Shown here: one piece after another, positions 35,982 through 43,259 of the stretch | How positions within the stretch are numbered: the stretch's first letter is position 1 | Layout of the letters: each line of letters opens with the position of its first letter | Assembly (NCBI RefSeq): GCF_001261735.1 | Contig: NZ_CVRP01000006.1 | Coordinates: forward strand, 1-64,000 | Length of the DNA: 64,000 nt | Reading direction: 5' to 3' | Source of the DNA: Dysgonomonas sp. BGC7 | GTDB lineage: Bacteria > Bacteroidota > Bacteroidia > Bacteroidales > Dysgonomonadaceae | The notes under the pieces: model-generated | Seen by the model: only the letters and a program-made list of their open reading frames with translations | Told to the model about the DNA's origin: nothing | Databases searched by the model: none | Made by a program: the position numbers and the translations under genes

Positions 35982-36621
35982 ATGAATAATCTACTAGAAA
36001 CAGAGCTTCTTAATTTATTAACTGAAGACCGATCAGTTTCGAACCATGAAATGAAACTCGCCTATGGTAATTTTGTGACACAAGTAAAAGCTATAATTCA
36101 ATCTGAGGTTGATTTTTCTAAAATCTTTCGGATATTGAATCTTACTCGTATTGAGTTTAAAGTATTACAGAAACAAATTTTATGCGAGGAGGGGGAAAAA
36201 TGTGCTAAAAAATGTATATCTACAAAAGGCAATCTGGTATCTCAATGCTGAGATTGAACTAACAAAATTGATCTTTTCTCAGTCAGGACGAGCACCAATT
36301 CAAAATTCATACAATTCAAAAGTATATTTTGCCCCTAATTCGAAAGGCTTAGGGATCGATAGCATGGGAGAGCTTGCCTTAACACTTGATCTATCTAAAC
36401 AATTTATGGACGAAGAAGGAAAACCTGTTCCGTTCATACATATAGCTCATACCTTAGAAGATGCATTTAACTTCACTTTTGGGGATGCCTATAAATCCAA
36501 AGGCAGAATATTCATTCGCAAACCTTACAATCTAACTAAAGCATTGGACTATCTCAAAAATCTTCTTACTCGTGAGAGCCGAAATAGGAAGATGAAAAAA
36601 GATGGATCTATAAATGCTTAA
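35982..36621 (+). pseudogene. RteC-like element regulator, interrupted by a frameshift
   Basis: Two overlapping frames together make one protein. Frame one gives MNNLLETELLNLLTED to KQILCEEGEKCAK. Frame two continues NVYLQKAIWYLNAEIELTKL to the end. The switch falls at an A6 run (36207-36212), where one A fewer restores a continuous protein of about 210 residues. The C-terminal part (IAHTLEDAFNFTFGDAYKSK, ALDYLKNLLTRES) resembles RteC, the regulator of excision and transfer in Bacteroides conjugative transposons; this match is moderate. It may be an inactive gene, a sequencing error, or slippage on the A-run. Confidence 0.55.
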
Positions 36622-36641
36622 TTATAAAAAACTTATAAAGC

Positions 36642-36677
36642 AAAAATAGGGGAGTATATAGGGATTCCCCTATTTTT
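36642..36677. terminator. Terminator after the RteC-like gene
   Basis: A 12-bp perfect stem (AAAAATAGGGGA/TCCCCTATTTTT) with a 12-nt loop, giving a U-run in both directions. Confidence 0.85.
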
Positions 36678-36752
36678 CTGTCTCTAATTGTCAGTCCTTT
36701 GCTTTACCAATCGATTGGAATTAATCAATTATTAATTTCAAAACAAAGAATT

Positions 36753-37088
36753 ATGTATTTAGACAATGAAGACTTTCTATCATGGATGGAGAAACTATTC
36801 AAGAAACTTACAGTTATAGGCAGTGACCTAAAAGCAATGATGGCAACAGGAGAAGCATTTAACAATGAAGATAAATTATTAGACAACCAAGATCTCGCTT
36901 TTCTTCTCAAGGTGAGTTATCGGACTTTGCAACGTTATCGGGATTGTGGACAACTTCGCTATTTCCTAGTCAGGCGAAAGACCTTCTATCGCATGGCAGA
37001 TGTCAAAGATTTTATTCAATCCTATGCCTCAAAAAAAGAGATTGTGATGTTCAATAAAGGCATAAAAGAGGATAAAATCCTTAAATGA
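36753..37088 (+). CDS. Helix-turn-helix (excisionase-type) protein
   Basis: A 111-residue protein starting MYLDNEDFLS, an ATG after an A-rich leader; an upstream start is possible but less likely. The MerR/excisionase-like domain is LLDNQDLAFLLKVSYRTLQR, then YRDCGQLRYFLVRRKTFYRM, then ADVKDFI. Proteins of this kind precede the mobilization genes in Bacteroides elements and regulate excision or mobilization. It is related to the genes at 41282 and 41849. Confidence 0.82.
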   Translation: MYLDNEDFLSWMEKLFKKLTVIGSDLKAMMATGEAFNNEDKLLDNQDLAFLLKVSYRTLQRYRDCGQLRYFLVRRKTFYRMADVKDFIQSYASKKEIVMFNKGIKEDKILK

Positions 37089-37256
37089 TTCTGCATCAAT
37101 TCATCTAAGCAGAATGAAGCAAAAGGGTGAGGGCTGTGTCTAGTCCATCACCCTCTCTACAGGCTCCGCATTTAGCAGAAACACCCTCGCTCAACCGCTT
37201 CGGATTGTTTAGCTAAATTGAGCAAGAGGGAACTGGACTATCGTCCTGTTCTCCTC

Positions 37257-37326
37257 TTGCCCTTCGGGGCAAAGCCTTCGGCTTTAGTGCTTTATTGAAA
37301 AGCACTGTTATAACACTTGCTATAAC
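37257..37326 (+). other. Cluster of four hairpins upstream of btgA, candidate oriT
   Basis: Within 70 bases there are four inverted repeats: TTGCCC-TTCG-GGGCAA, AAAGCC-TTC-GGCTTT, AGTGCTTT-ATTGA-AAAGCACT and GTTATA-N8-TATAAC. The region is more GC-rich than its neighbours and directly precedes the mobilization genes, where oriT lies in related Bacteroides elements. The nic site is not recognisable. Confidence 0.45.
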
Positions 37327-37369
37327 TGGAATTGATAGACAATTCTATTTAAGCAAGTTAAATATATGA

Positions 37370-37388
37370 ATAACTATAAAATAGTTAT
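37370..37388. promoter_or_regulatory. Inverted repeat at the btgA start, possible operator
   Basis: ATAACTAT-AAA-ATAGTTAT is a perfect 8-bp inverted repeat just before the ATG at 37393, well placed for autoregulation by the btgA product. Confidence 0.4.
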
Positions 37389-37392
37389 AACT

Positions 37393-37980
37393 ATGGAAAA
37401 GCAGAATAGAAAAAACATATTTACAACCATAGCGATAGATAAGGAAACGGATAGAATTATAGAAAAACTCGGTAAACGCTATTCGCTGAAAAAAGGAGAA
37501 ATTACAAAGCTAGCTTTTCAGTATCTAGATAAAGCAAATATCAATCCGAGCGAAGCTCCCGAATCAACAAAAGCAGAACTAAGGAAGATCAATAAACGAC
37601 AAGATGATATTATTCGTTTTATCCGACACTACGAAGAAGAACAACTTAATCCGATGATTCGTACAAGTAATTCGATTGCCACAAGATTTGACAATATAGT
37701 CAAGTCCATGGAAGATATTATTCTCTCTCGGTTGCAAGCAAATCAAGAAGGGCAGAACAATCTACTAAAGATGCTAAGTGAGAAATTCACAGGACATGCT
37801 GATACCATTAACAATCAAGGGAAGCAATTATCGGCACTTTATAAGAATCAGCAGAAGGATAACAAGAAATTGCTACAACTTATTAGCCTCTATTCTGATT
37901 TAGCGAATTGTGGAGTAATGGAATCCAAGAAAAAGGAAAATCTAAAAACTGAAATTGCCAGCCTGATAAACAGCCAATAA
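37393..37980 (+). CDS. btgA: BtgA/BfmA-family mobilization accessory protein
   Basis: A 195-residue protein starting MEKQNRKNIF; an ATG nine codons upstream lies before an inverted repeat and is less likely. The N-terminal ribbon-helix-helix-like part (TTIAIDKETDRIIEKLGKRY) is followed by the family core APESTKAELRKINKRQDDII, RFIRHYEEEQLNPMIRTSNS and a coiled coil, ending LISLYSDLANCGVMESKKKE. It should bind oriT and assist the relaxase. The relaxase gene starts one base after its stop. A close paralog is at the right window edge. Confidence 0.88.
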   Translation: MEKQNRKNIFTTIAIDKETDRIIEKLGKRYSLKKGEITKLAFQYLDKANINPSEAPESTKAELRKINKRQDDIIRFIRHYEEEQLNPMIRTSNSIATRFDNIVKSMEDIILSRLQANQEGQNNLLKMLSEKFTGHADTINNQGKQLSALYKNQQKDNKKLLQLISLYSDLANCGVMESKKKENLKTEIASLINSQ

Positions 37981-37981
37981 T

Positions 37982-38791
37982 ATGAATATCGATTTTCCAC
38001 CACCATCCAACGGAATATATAATAATGCAGGCAGTTGTAAGCGGCTCTCTGCGTACCTCGAACATGAAGATCTTGAACGTATGGAGAAAGGTATTTACAC
38101 GGAAGGCTTTTTCAGCTTGACAGAAGAAAACCTGTACAAATCGCAAGTTGTAAAAGACATCGACAGCAATAAAGCCCAACTCCTGAAAACGGATGCTAAA
38201 TTCTACGCTATCCATATCAGCCCATCGGCTAAAGAATTACAAGCAATGGGAACAACAGAGCAGGAGCAAGCAGAAGCTATGAGAAGATATATTCGGGAGG
38301 TCTTTATACCTGAATATGCTAAGAATTTCAATAAAGGATTAAGTGAAAATGATATTAAGTTTTATGGAAAGATTCATTTTAATAGAGATAGATCAGAGAA
38401 TACAGAAGGGAATATGCACTGTCATATTATAATCAGTCGAAAAGATCAAGCTAATAAAATTAAACTTTCCCCATTGACCAACCATCGTAATACAAAAAAG
38501 GGTGTAATCAAAGGAGGATTTGATAGAACAAATCTCTTTCAACAAGCGGAAAAAGGGTTTGATAAGCTGTTCAATTATAACCGACCTCTCGACGAAAGTT
38601 TTGAATATTATAATGTTATGAGGAATGGTTCTATTTCTGATCAGCTCAAAATGCAAGAACTCACTAATTCATTACAGCATGATGACATGAATTCAGTAAG
38701 TCAGCCATGCAATCAGTCAGAAATACAGAAAAAGCAAGAGGCAGAAAATAAACAAAATATTAAACAACAACGAAATAGACTTAGATTCTAG
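37982..38791 (+). CDS. btgB: BtgB-like relaxase (DUF5712 mobilization protein)
   Basis: A 269-residue protein beginning NIDFPPPSNGIYNNAGSCKR. A central segment KFYGKIHFNRDRSENTEGN, then MHCHIIISRKD, carries the HxH metal-binding pair of a relaxase-like core, followed by NHRNTKKGVIKGGFDRTNLF. Known members nick oriT for mobilization by a helper conjugative element. It is close to the copy at 62528-63445 over the first 230 residues but has a shorter, different tail. Confidence 0.87.
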   Translation: MNIDFPPPSNGIYNNAGSCKRLSAYLEHEDLERMEKGIYTEGFFSLTEENLYKSQVVKDIDSNKAQLLKTDAKFYAIHISPSAKELQAMGTTEQEQAEAMRRYIREVFIPEYAKNFNKGLSENDIKFYGKIHFNRDRSENTEGNMHCHIIISRKDQANKIKLSPLTNHRNTKKGVIKGGFDRTNLFQQAEKGFDKLFNYNRPLDESFEYYNVMRNGSISDQLKMQELTNSLQHDDMNSVSQPCNQSEIQKKQEAENKQNIKQQRNRLRF

Positions 38792-38808
38792 AATGCCATT
38801 CTACTTTA

Positions 38809-39372
38809 TTAATAATTTATTTTAATAACAGACATATAGGAAAAACCTATACTATCTTTACCAAAAGTAAGATTTGATTTATCCTTCCATAGGGTCGCAT
38901 AATCAAAGTTATATGTGCTTTCTCCTCTTGGGCTATCAAAATAGATCGTATCATTCACAACCTTATATTTACCCTTCAAATGTGTAGAAAAGGAATAATC
39001 GTATTCATAGGTATTATTCCCATAAAGAGTCAACCAACCATTGTTCCCTGCAACTCCATCTAGGTATGCAACCAACAGTTCTCCTTTATAAAAGTGTTTT
39101 TTGGAGAATATACCTCCTGAAAAAATAAGAGGTATCGCCATTACAATAATCAACAGTAGGGTTAAAGCGTTGTTTTTTTTATCTTTGAATTTAGCCTGAA
39201 CACTTCTAACAATGCTATATATCAAATAACCGATTGCAAATATAAAAATGACAAAGTATGCCAATGAAACTATCCATGCAGAGGTGCCTATGTTGTTTAT
39301 CCAATAAGGGCTGGTATTCTCATATAGGAATATAATGATAATGAGAGTTACCAGAAGAAAACGATTTTTCAT
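38809..39372 (-). CDS. Hypothetical membrane protein
   Basis: A 187-residue protein with three likely membrane segments (about 5-18, 32-56, 70-88), then a soluble C-terminal beta domain of about 95 residues (FYKGELLVAYLDGVAGNNGW, STHLKGKYKVVNDTIYFDSP). It lies last in a three-gene minus-strand set (gaps 11 and 3 bases), between the mobilization and excisionase-like genes of the element. No domain recognised. Confidence 0.7.
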   Translation of the reverse strand: MKNRFLLVTLIIIIFLYENTSPYWINNIGTSAWIVSLAYFVIFIFAIGYLIYSIVRSVQAKFKDKKNNALTLLLIIVMAIPLIFSGGIFSKKHFYKGELLVAYLDGVAGNNGWLTLYGNNTYEYDYSFSTHLKGKYKVVNDTIYFDSPRGESTYNFDYATLWKDKSNLTFGKDSIGFSYMSVIKINY

Positions 39373-39383
39373 AGAAATATTAG

Positions 39384-39896
39384 TTACTCTTTTAGACTAT
39401 TTGCATATATTATTATGGAATTGATATAATCAGTATCAAAAGAAATCATCATAAGTGAATCCATTCTATATAAATCATAGCCGTCAGCCCATATTCCCTT
39501 CGCTGATATATCTTTGAATCTTATAGATTTATTCAGAATTTCAAGTATTCTGCCGATATAACATACCGATTCATCTTTTCCGTCAATTTGGAAAGGTGTT
39601 TCCGTATCTTTTAACCATTTCATTAACTTTTTTGTTGAAAGAGGAATAGATAGTCTAGATGGCAAATCCATCTTATTATTAGCACTCAATACTTTTTCAA
39701 AAAATATTTCGTTTTCGCCTCTTTCAATGGTTTTGATAAATTTCTTATTAAAAAGTATAAAGCCATCGACCATATAATCTGAGAATATATACTTTGTTAA
39801 AATCCAATCTTCACCCTCATCTATAACAACCCCTTGCTCTTCCTGTTTTCTAAATTTTAATTTGAAAGAGTAATAAAATCCTTTTTCTATTTTCAT
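39384..39896 (-). CDS. Hypothetical protein
   Basis: A 170-residue soluble protein without signal peptide. It begins with a probable beta-barrel-like segment (YYSFKLKFRKQEEQGVVIDE, DWILTKYIFSDYMVDGFILF). The compact size and cargo position recall single-gene immunity proteins, but no family was recognised. It is three bases downstream of the lipoprotein gene. Confidence 0.65.
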   Translation of the reverse strand: MKIEKGFYYSFKLKFRKQEEQGVVIDEGEDWILTKYIFSDYMVDGFILFNKKFIKTIERGENEIFFEKVLSANNKMDLPSRLSIPLSTKKLMKWLKDTETPFQIDGKDESVCYIGRILEILNKSIRFKDISAKGIWADGYDLYRMDSLMMISFDTDYINSIIIYANSLKE

Positions 39897-39899
39897 TGT

Positions 39900-40937
39900 T
39901 CAATGGTATAAAGTTTTAAGAAAATGTATTTTTATTTTCTCATTGTCTATTTCAATAGTTCCAAACAGTTTATCTTCTTCCGTTTCTTCTCGCAGTATAC
40001 TAAAATTTAAGAAGTGTCTATCTTTTTCTAAATTGTATAAATAGTTTACCTGTGTCTCAATATTAAAGGTATACCTATGTTCTAGCTTATTGTCAACTAT
40101 TTCTGTAAGATATACTTTATTAGAAGAAGGATATTCATTCCACATTTGCAACATTCTTCCTTTGTGAACAAAAGAACATATAATATTCATATCAAAAGTA
40201 TCAACAAGGCATCTCAATCCATCCATTTTATACCTTTCTTTTTCACTACTCTCTGCCCTATTATTTATGAGGTCATTCTTCGTACCTTTAAAAATCTCCA
40301 TTTTTATAGGGTCATTAATTTCATAAACAGATGAATGACCCATTAAATGACCCAGATAGTTTGTTACATAATAGTTCCCATTGAACTTGTTCACATTTAT
40401 AGCTTCGTTAGAATATCCTCTATATATTTTTTTAGTTTTTTTATCTAGGAAATAGACCATTCCACCCCATTCTCCATGGGTTGTTTTTAGAACGATAAAC
40501 TGTTCATCTTCATAAATTGGGGCTTCTGAATTTTTAATTTTCTTGAGCTTGCTCAGTTTTGTATCTATCTGATACATTGATATATCCATATGACTATAAT
40601 CTACAACTAAGAGTTGATTATCTTTCTTGGCATAGTTAAGCATCCAATGCCTATCTATTTTATCAGGTAAAAGAGATGAGCCTATAAAGTCGCCATCTTC
40701 ATCGAAAGCAAACAGATTATATCCTTTATCTAACCCATATGCATAAAATTTTCCATCAAATTGTATCGCTGCAAAACACTCTTTCTCTGTTTGTAATACA
40801 ATCGTATCAATCTCAATAGAAACATAAGGAGTCTCTATATTAATCTTATTGTGTCCGACTTTTTTGTTTTGTGAACATGCAGATGTTATAGTTACAAAGA
40901 ATACTATAAGAAATAAATAACACTTGTTTGAACGCAT
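39900..40937 (-). CDS. Hypothetical lipoprotein, beta-propeller-like
   Basis: A 345-residue lipoprotein (lipobox ITSAC). Repeating beta segments (AAIQFDGKFYAYGLDKGYNL, LLVVDYSHMDISMYQID, GGMVYFLDKKTKKIYRGYSN) resemble the 6-bladed propeller lipoproteins common in Bacteroidales. It heads the three-gene set shared with a soluble and a membrane protein. Function unknown. Confidence 0.72.
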   Translation of the reverse strand: MRSNKCYLFLIVFFVTITSACSQNKKVGHNKINIETPYVSIEIDTIVLQTEKECFAAIQFDGKFYAYGLDKGYNLFAFDEDGDFIGSSLLPDKIDRHWMLNYAKKDNQLLVVDYSHMDISMYQIDTKLSKLKKIKNSEAPIYEDEQFIVLKTTHGEWGGMVYFLDKKTKKIYRGYSNEAINVNKFNGNYYVTNYLGHLMGHSSVYEINDPIKMEIFKGTKNDLINNRAESSEKERYKMDGLRCLVDTFDMNIICSFVHKGRMLQMWNEYPSSNKVYLTEIVDNKLEHRYTFNIETQVNYLYNLEKDRHFLNFSILREETEEDKLFGTIEIDNEKIKIHFLKTLYH

Positions 40938-41046
40938 AGAAATTAAGGTTTTTGTTATTATCGTTCGGTTTTTCTTGTCTCATAAAGCTAGTGATTTTAT
41001 CTACACGATCAATCTATTAATATAGAAATTCAGAACCATCTTAAAT
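40938..41046. other. Gap between divergent genes
   Basis: The full gap 40938-41281 holds no gene. It contains the nested inverted repeat at 41047-41151, and nothing else was recognised. Confidence 0.5.
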
Positions 41047-41151
41047 CAAAAGTTATTTACCGTCCAAGTTCGGTTATTTCCGCTTATAGCTACCTGCTGT
41101 TTGGAGGGGCGGTAGCTCGCAGAATAACCGCTTGTCCAATAATAACTTTTG
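41047..41151. repeat. Nested multi-arm inverted repeat (105 bp)
   Basis: Four pairs of arms are nested around one centre: CAAAAGTTATT/AATAACTTTTG (41047-41057, 41141-41151), CAAG/CTTG, CGGTTATT/AATAACCG (41071-41078, 41123-41130) and AGCTACC/GGTAGCT (41088-41094, 41111-41117). The inner part is GC-rich. It could fold as a long interrupted hairpin in RNA or single-stranded DNA, or be a site for an element protein. Confidence 0.6.
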
Positions 41152-41281
41152 ACGAATAAAGCCAATCACAGCCAATACCTGACATAGCATCCCGATTCTA
41201 AAAACCTATTCAAATTCTGATTTATTTTACAGCAAATCATTGCCGTGAGAATAAAAAGTATAAATCAATAAATTCAGAATT

Positions 41282-41557
41282 ATGGAAATTATAGCAATCG
41301 AGAAAAGGACTTTCGAGCAGATGGCACAGCATCTTGAAAACTTTGTCAAACAAGTCAAAAATCTTTGTGGAAGTTCCCATGATAGTAGCAAGTGAATAGA
41401 TAATACAGAAGTTTGCGAACTATTTCAAATCTCTCCCAGAACGTTACAGTCGTATAGAGATAAGGGTGTTTTGTCTTATTCTCAAATAGGTCGTAAATGT
41501 TATTACAAGACAACAGACATAGAACAGTTAGTCAGTCAATCACAAATAAAAAAGTAG
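41282..41557 (+). pseudogene. Helix-turn-helix (excisionase-type) gene with an in-frame TGA
   Basis: The frame starts MEIIAIEKRTFEQMAQHLEN and continues to a TAG at 41555, but codon 38 (41393-41395) is TGA. After it the conserved helix-turn-helix follows in frame: IDNTEVCELFQISPRTLQSY, RDKGVLSYSQIGRKCYYKTT. Related proteins have a Leu or Trp at the stop position, so a TGG-to-TGA change is likely. The next gene starts 3 bases after the frame ends, as in an intact operon. Confidence 0.75.
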
Positions 41558-41560
41558 CCC

Positions 41561-41845
41561 ATGAAAGAAGAAAAATATACAATCGATTTGAGAGCGTTGG
41601 TGGGTAATTGGGAAAGTATCAACCTTAATCCAACAATTATCATTTACAGGGATGATGCCCAATATTTAATAAGTGTTATCCACATGAACGAGACGAGCAA
41701 GCAGGCAAACCCTGCCACTTATGAGATACAGGAAGATGAGAGTGGGCTTTTCATTAACTACAATCTGAAAAGAACAGCTATCAGCTACGATGCAAAACTA
41801 GATTTATTAACGATCTCTACTTTGGGAGACTATATACGTAACTAA
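41561..41845 (+). CDS. DUF3876-like small protein
   Basis: A 94-residue soluble protein: LVGNWESINLNPTIIIYRDD, YLISVIHMNE, and YDAKLDLLTISTLGDYIRN fit the small beta-barrel DUF3876 family that sits between helix-turn-helix genes in Bacteroides mobile elements. Its role is unknown. It starts 3 bases after the broken helix-turn-helix gene and ends 3 bases before the next one. Confidence 0.75.
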   Translation: MKEEKYTIDLRALVGNWESINLNPTIIIYRDDAQYLISVIHMNETSKQANPATYEIQEDESGLFINYNLKRTAISYDAKLDLLTISTLGDYIRN

Positions 41846-41848
41846 AAT

Positions 41849-42130
41849 ATGAAAATGTTAAATAGAAAATCAAAAGAGATAGATTCTTTTTTCACGGCTT
41901 TAGCTGAACTTTCAAGTCTTATCCAACAAGCGATGAAAAACCGAACGCCACACCTAAACGGAGAAAAATTCTTATCAAATAGTGATATTTGCCAAACGCT
42001 TCATATCTCATCTCGTACCTTACAGAATTGGAGAGATACAGGAATTATTCCTTTTATTCAGATTAGAGGCAAAATATTGTATAGGCAGTCTGATGTGATA
42101 AAATTAGTAGAGAATAGTATTGTAACCTGA
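41849..42130 (+). CDS. Helix-turn-helix (excisionase-type) protein
   Basis: A 93-residue protein with a MerR/excisionase-type domain: FLSNSDICQTLHISSRTLQN, WRDTGIIPFIQIRGKILYRQ, SDVIKLVE. It is the last gene of a small operon with the DUF3876-like gene. It is probably involved in control of excision together with the integrase, and is related to the genes at 36753 and 41282. Confidence 0.82.
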   Translation: MKMLNRKSKEIDSFFTALAELSSLIQQAMKNRTPHLNGEKFLSNSDICQTLHISSRTLQNWRDTGIIPFIQIRGKILYRQSDVIKLVENSIVT

Positions 42131-42152
42131 TATATAAAATCATCCCTTTATG

Positions 42153-42185
42153 AAAGATCAAAGATTTTACTCTTTGGTCTTTTTT
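42153..42185 (+). terminator. Terminator after the excisionase-type operon
   Basis: AAAGATCAAAG pairs with CTTTGGTCTTT (one G-T pair) with an 8-nt loop, followed by a T-run. Confidence 0.8.
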
Positions 42186-42244
42186 AATATGTATTTTTAC
42201 AAGTGATAATATATCTTTAAAAAGTATAGCTAAATAAAGTAGTT

Positions 42245-43198
42245 ATGAAATATGTTTATATAGATTGGAATATTTTTAATAAAATTGAACAGAAAGACAG
42301 CTTATCTGATGAAGAGTTTCTCATTTTTGATAAGATAGAGAGACTCATACTAAATAAAGATATCATTTGTCCATATTCAAATGCACACATTAATGATTTA
42401 TTAAGAGGATATAAAAAAAATTCTATTTATATAGATGGGCATTTAGAAATATTAAAATACCTAACAGGAGATTTATGCATTGTACAATATTGGGGACGTA
42501 ATAGTGCAACATGGCATTATAGAGATGTTAAAGAATTCTTTAACTCGGCAATAAAGGATGGTCATTCGTTGCCAGATTTTTATTTAGATCTATGCTCATG
42601 GGATGAAACTGGACTCTGGGCACAGCAAATAAATCTTTTACGTTCTATTAAAATTCCTACTAATCTCAAGGATATATATAAAGCTAATCCGATTTTTGAA
42701 GCAATGTTTCCAAAAACAAAGGAAGATATGAATATTCTCGCAATGTGTGAAGATCTATACCAATTTTCAAATAATGCCAAGAAAGATTATTTGCTATACA
42801 AGTCTCTTAAAAAATATATGAACCAAAGTCGGGCACGCCTAAAACAACAGCAAAAAATACTCAAAGATATTAATAAAAGTATGTCTGAAATTCCTTCATA
42901 TTTAGAAAATGATAGTTTTTATGAAAAATATTTACCTAAAACAAAAACAAGCAATAATGATAAAAACCAACAAATCACTGATACTTTTTTTAAATTAGAT
43001 ATAAAAGGATTTAAGTCTGATGAAAAGTTTGCTAATATGATAGATGATTCATTACACACATTTTACGGAGCACATTGTGAATATTTTCTTACAATAGATG
43101 ATAAATGTCATTATAAAGCGACTGAAACATATCATAAACTTGGAATACCAACTATATGTCTAAAACCCTACGATTTCATTAAGATTATAGATATCTAA
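42245..43198 (+). CDS. PIN-like nuclease domain protein, possible defence cargo
   Basis: A 317-residue soluble protein. The N-terminus MKYVYIDWNIFNKIE carries the acidic residue (Asp7) and hydrophobic strand typical of PIN-like domains. ICPYSNAHINDLLRG fits the next strand-helix, and the C-terminal HCEYFLTIDDKCHYKATETY gives the late aspartates expected in the fold. The middle is helical, with a basic coiled stretch (RARLKQQQKILKDINKS). It is a single gene with its own terminator beside the integrase, a usual place for defence or addiction cargo. Ribonuclease activity is inferred. Confidence 0.6.
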   Translation: MKYVYIDWNIFNKIEQKDSLSDEEFLIFDKIERLILNKDIICPYSNAHINDLLRGYKKNSIYIDGHLEILKYLTGDLCIVQYWGRNSATWHYRDVKEFFNSAIKDGHSLPDFYLDLCSWDETGLWAQQINLLRSIKIPTNLKDIYKANPIFEAMFPKTKEDMNILAMCEDLYQFSNNAKKDYLLYKSLKKYMNQSRARLKQQQKILKDINKSMSEIPSYLENDSFYEKYLPKTKTSNNDKNQQITDTFFKLDIKGFKSDEKFANMIDDSLHTFYGAHCEYFLTIDDKCHYKATETYHKLGIPTICLKPYDFIKIIDI

Positions 43199-43205
43199 AT
43201 ACTAA

Positions 43206-43238
43206 AAAGGTGCTAACTTCCAAGAGAAAAGCACCTTT
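43206..43238. terminator. Bidirectional terminator between the PIN-like and integrase genes
   Basis: AAAGGTGCT pairs with AGCACCTTT around a 15-nt loop, with A/T-rich flanks on both sides of two convergent genes. Confidence 0.8.
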
Positions 43239-43259
43239 ACACTATTCTGGAGATGAAGA

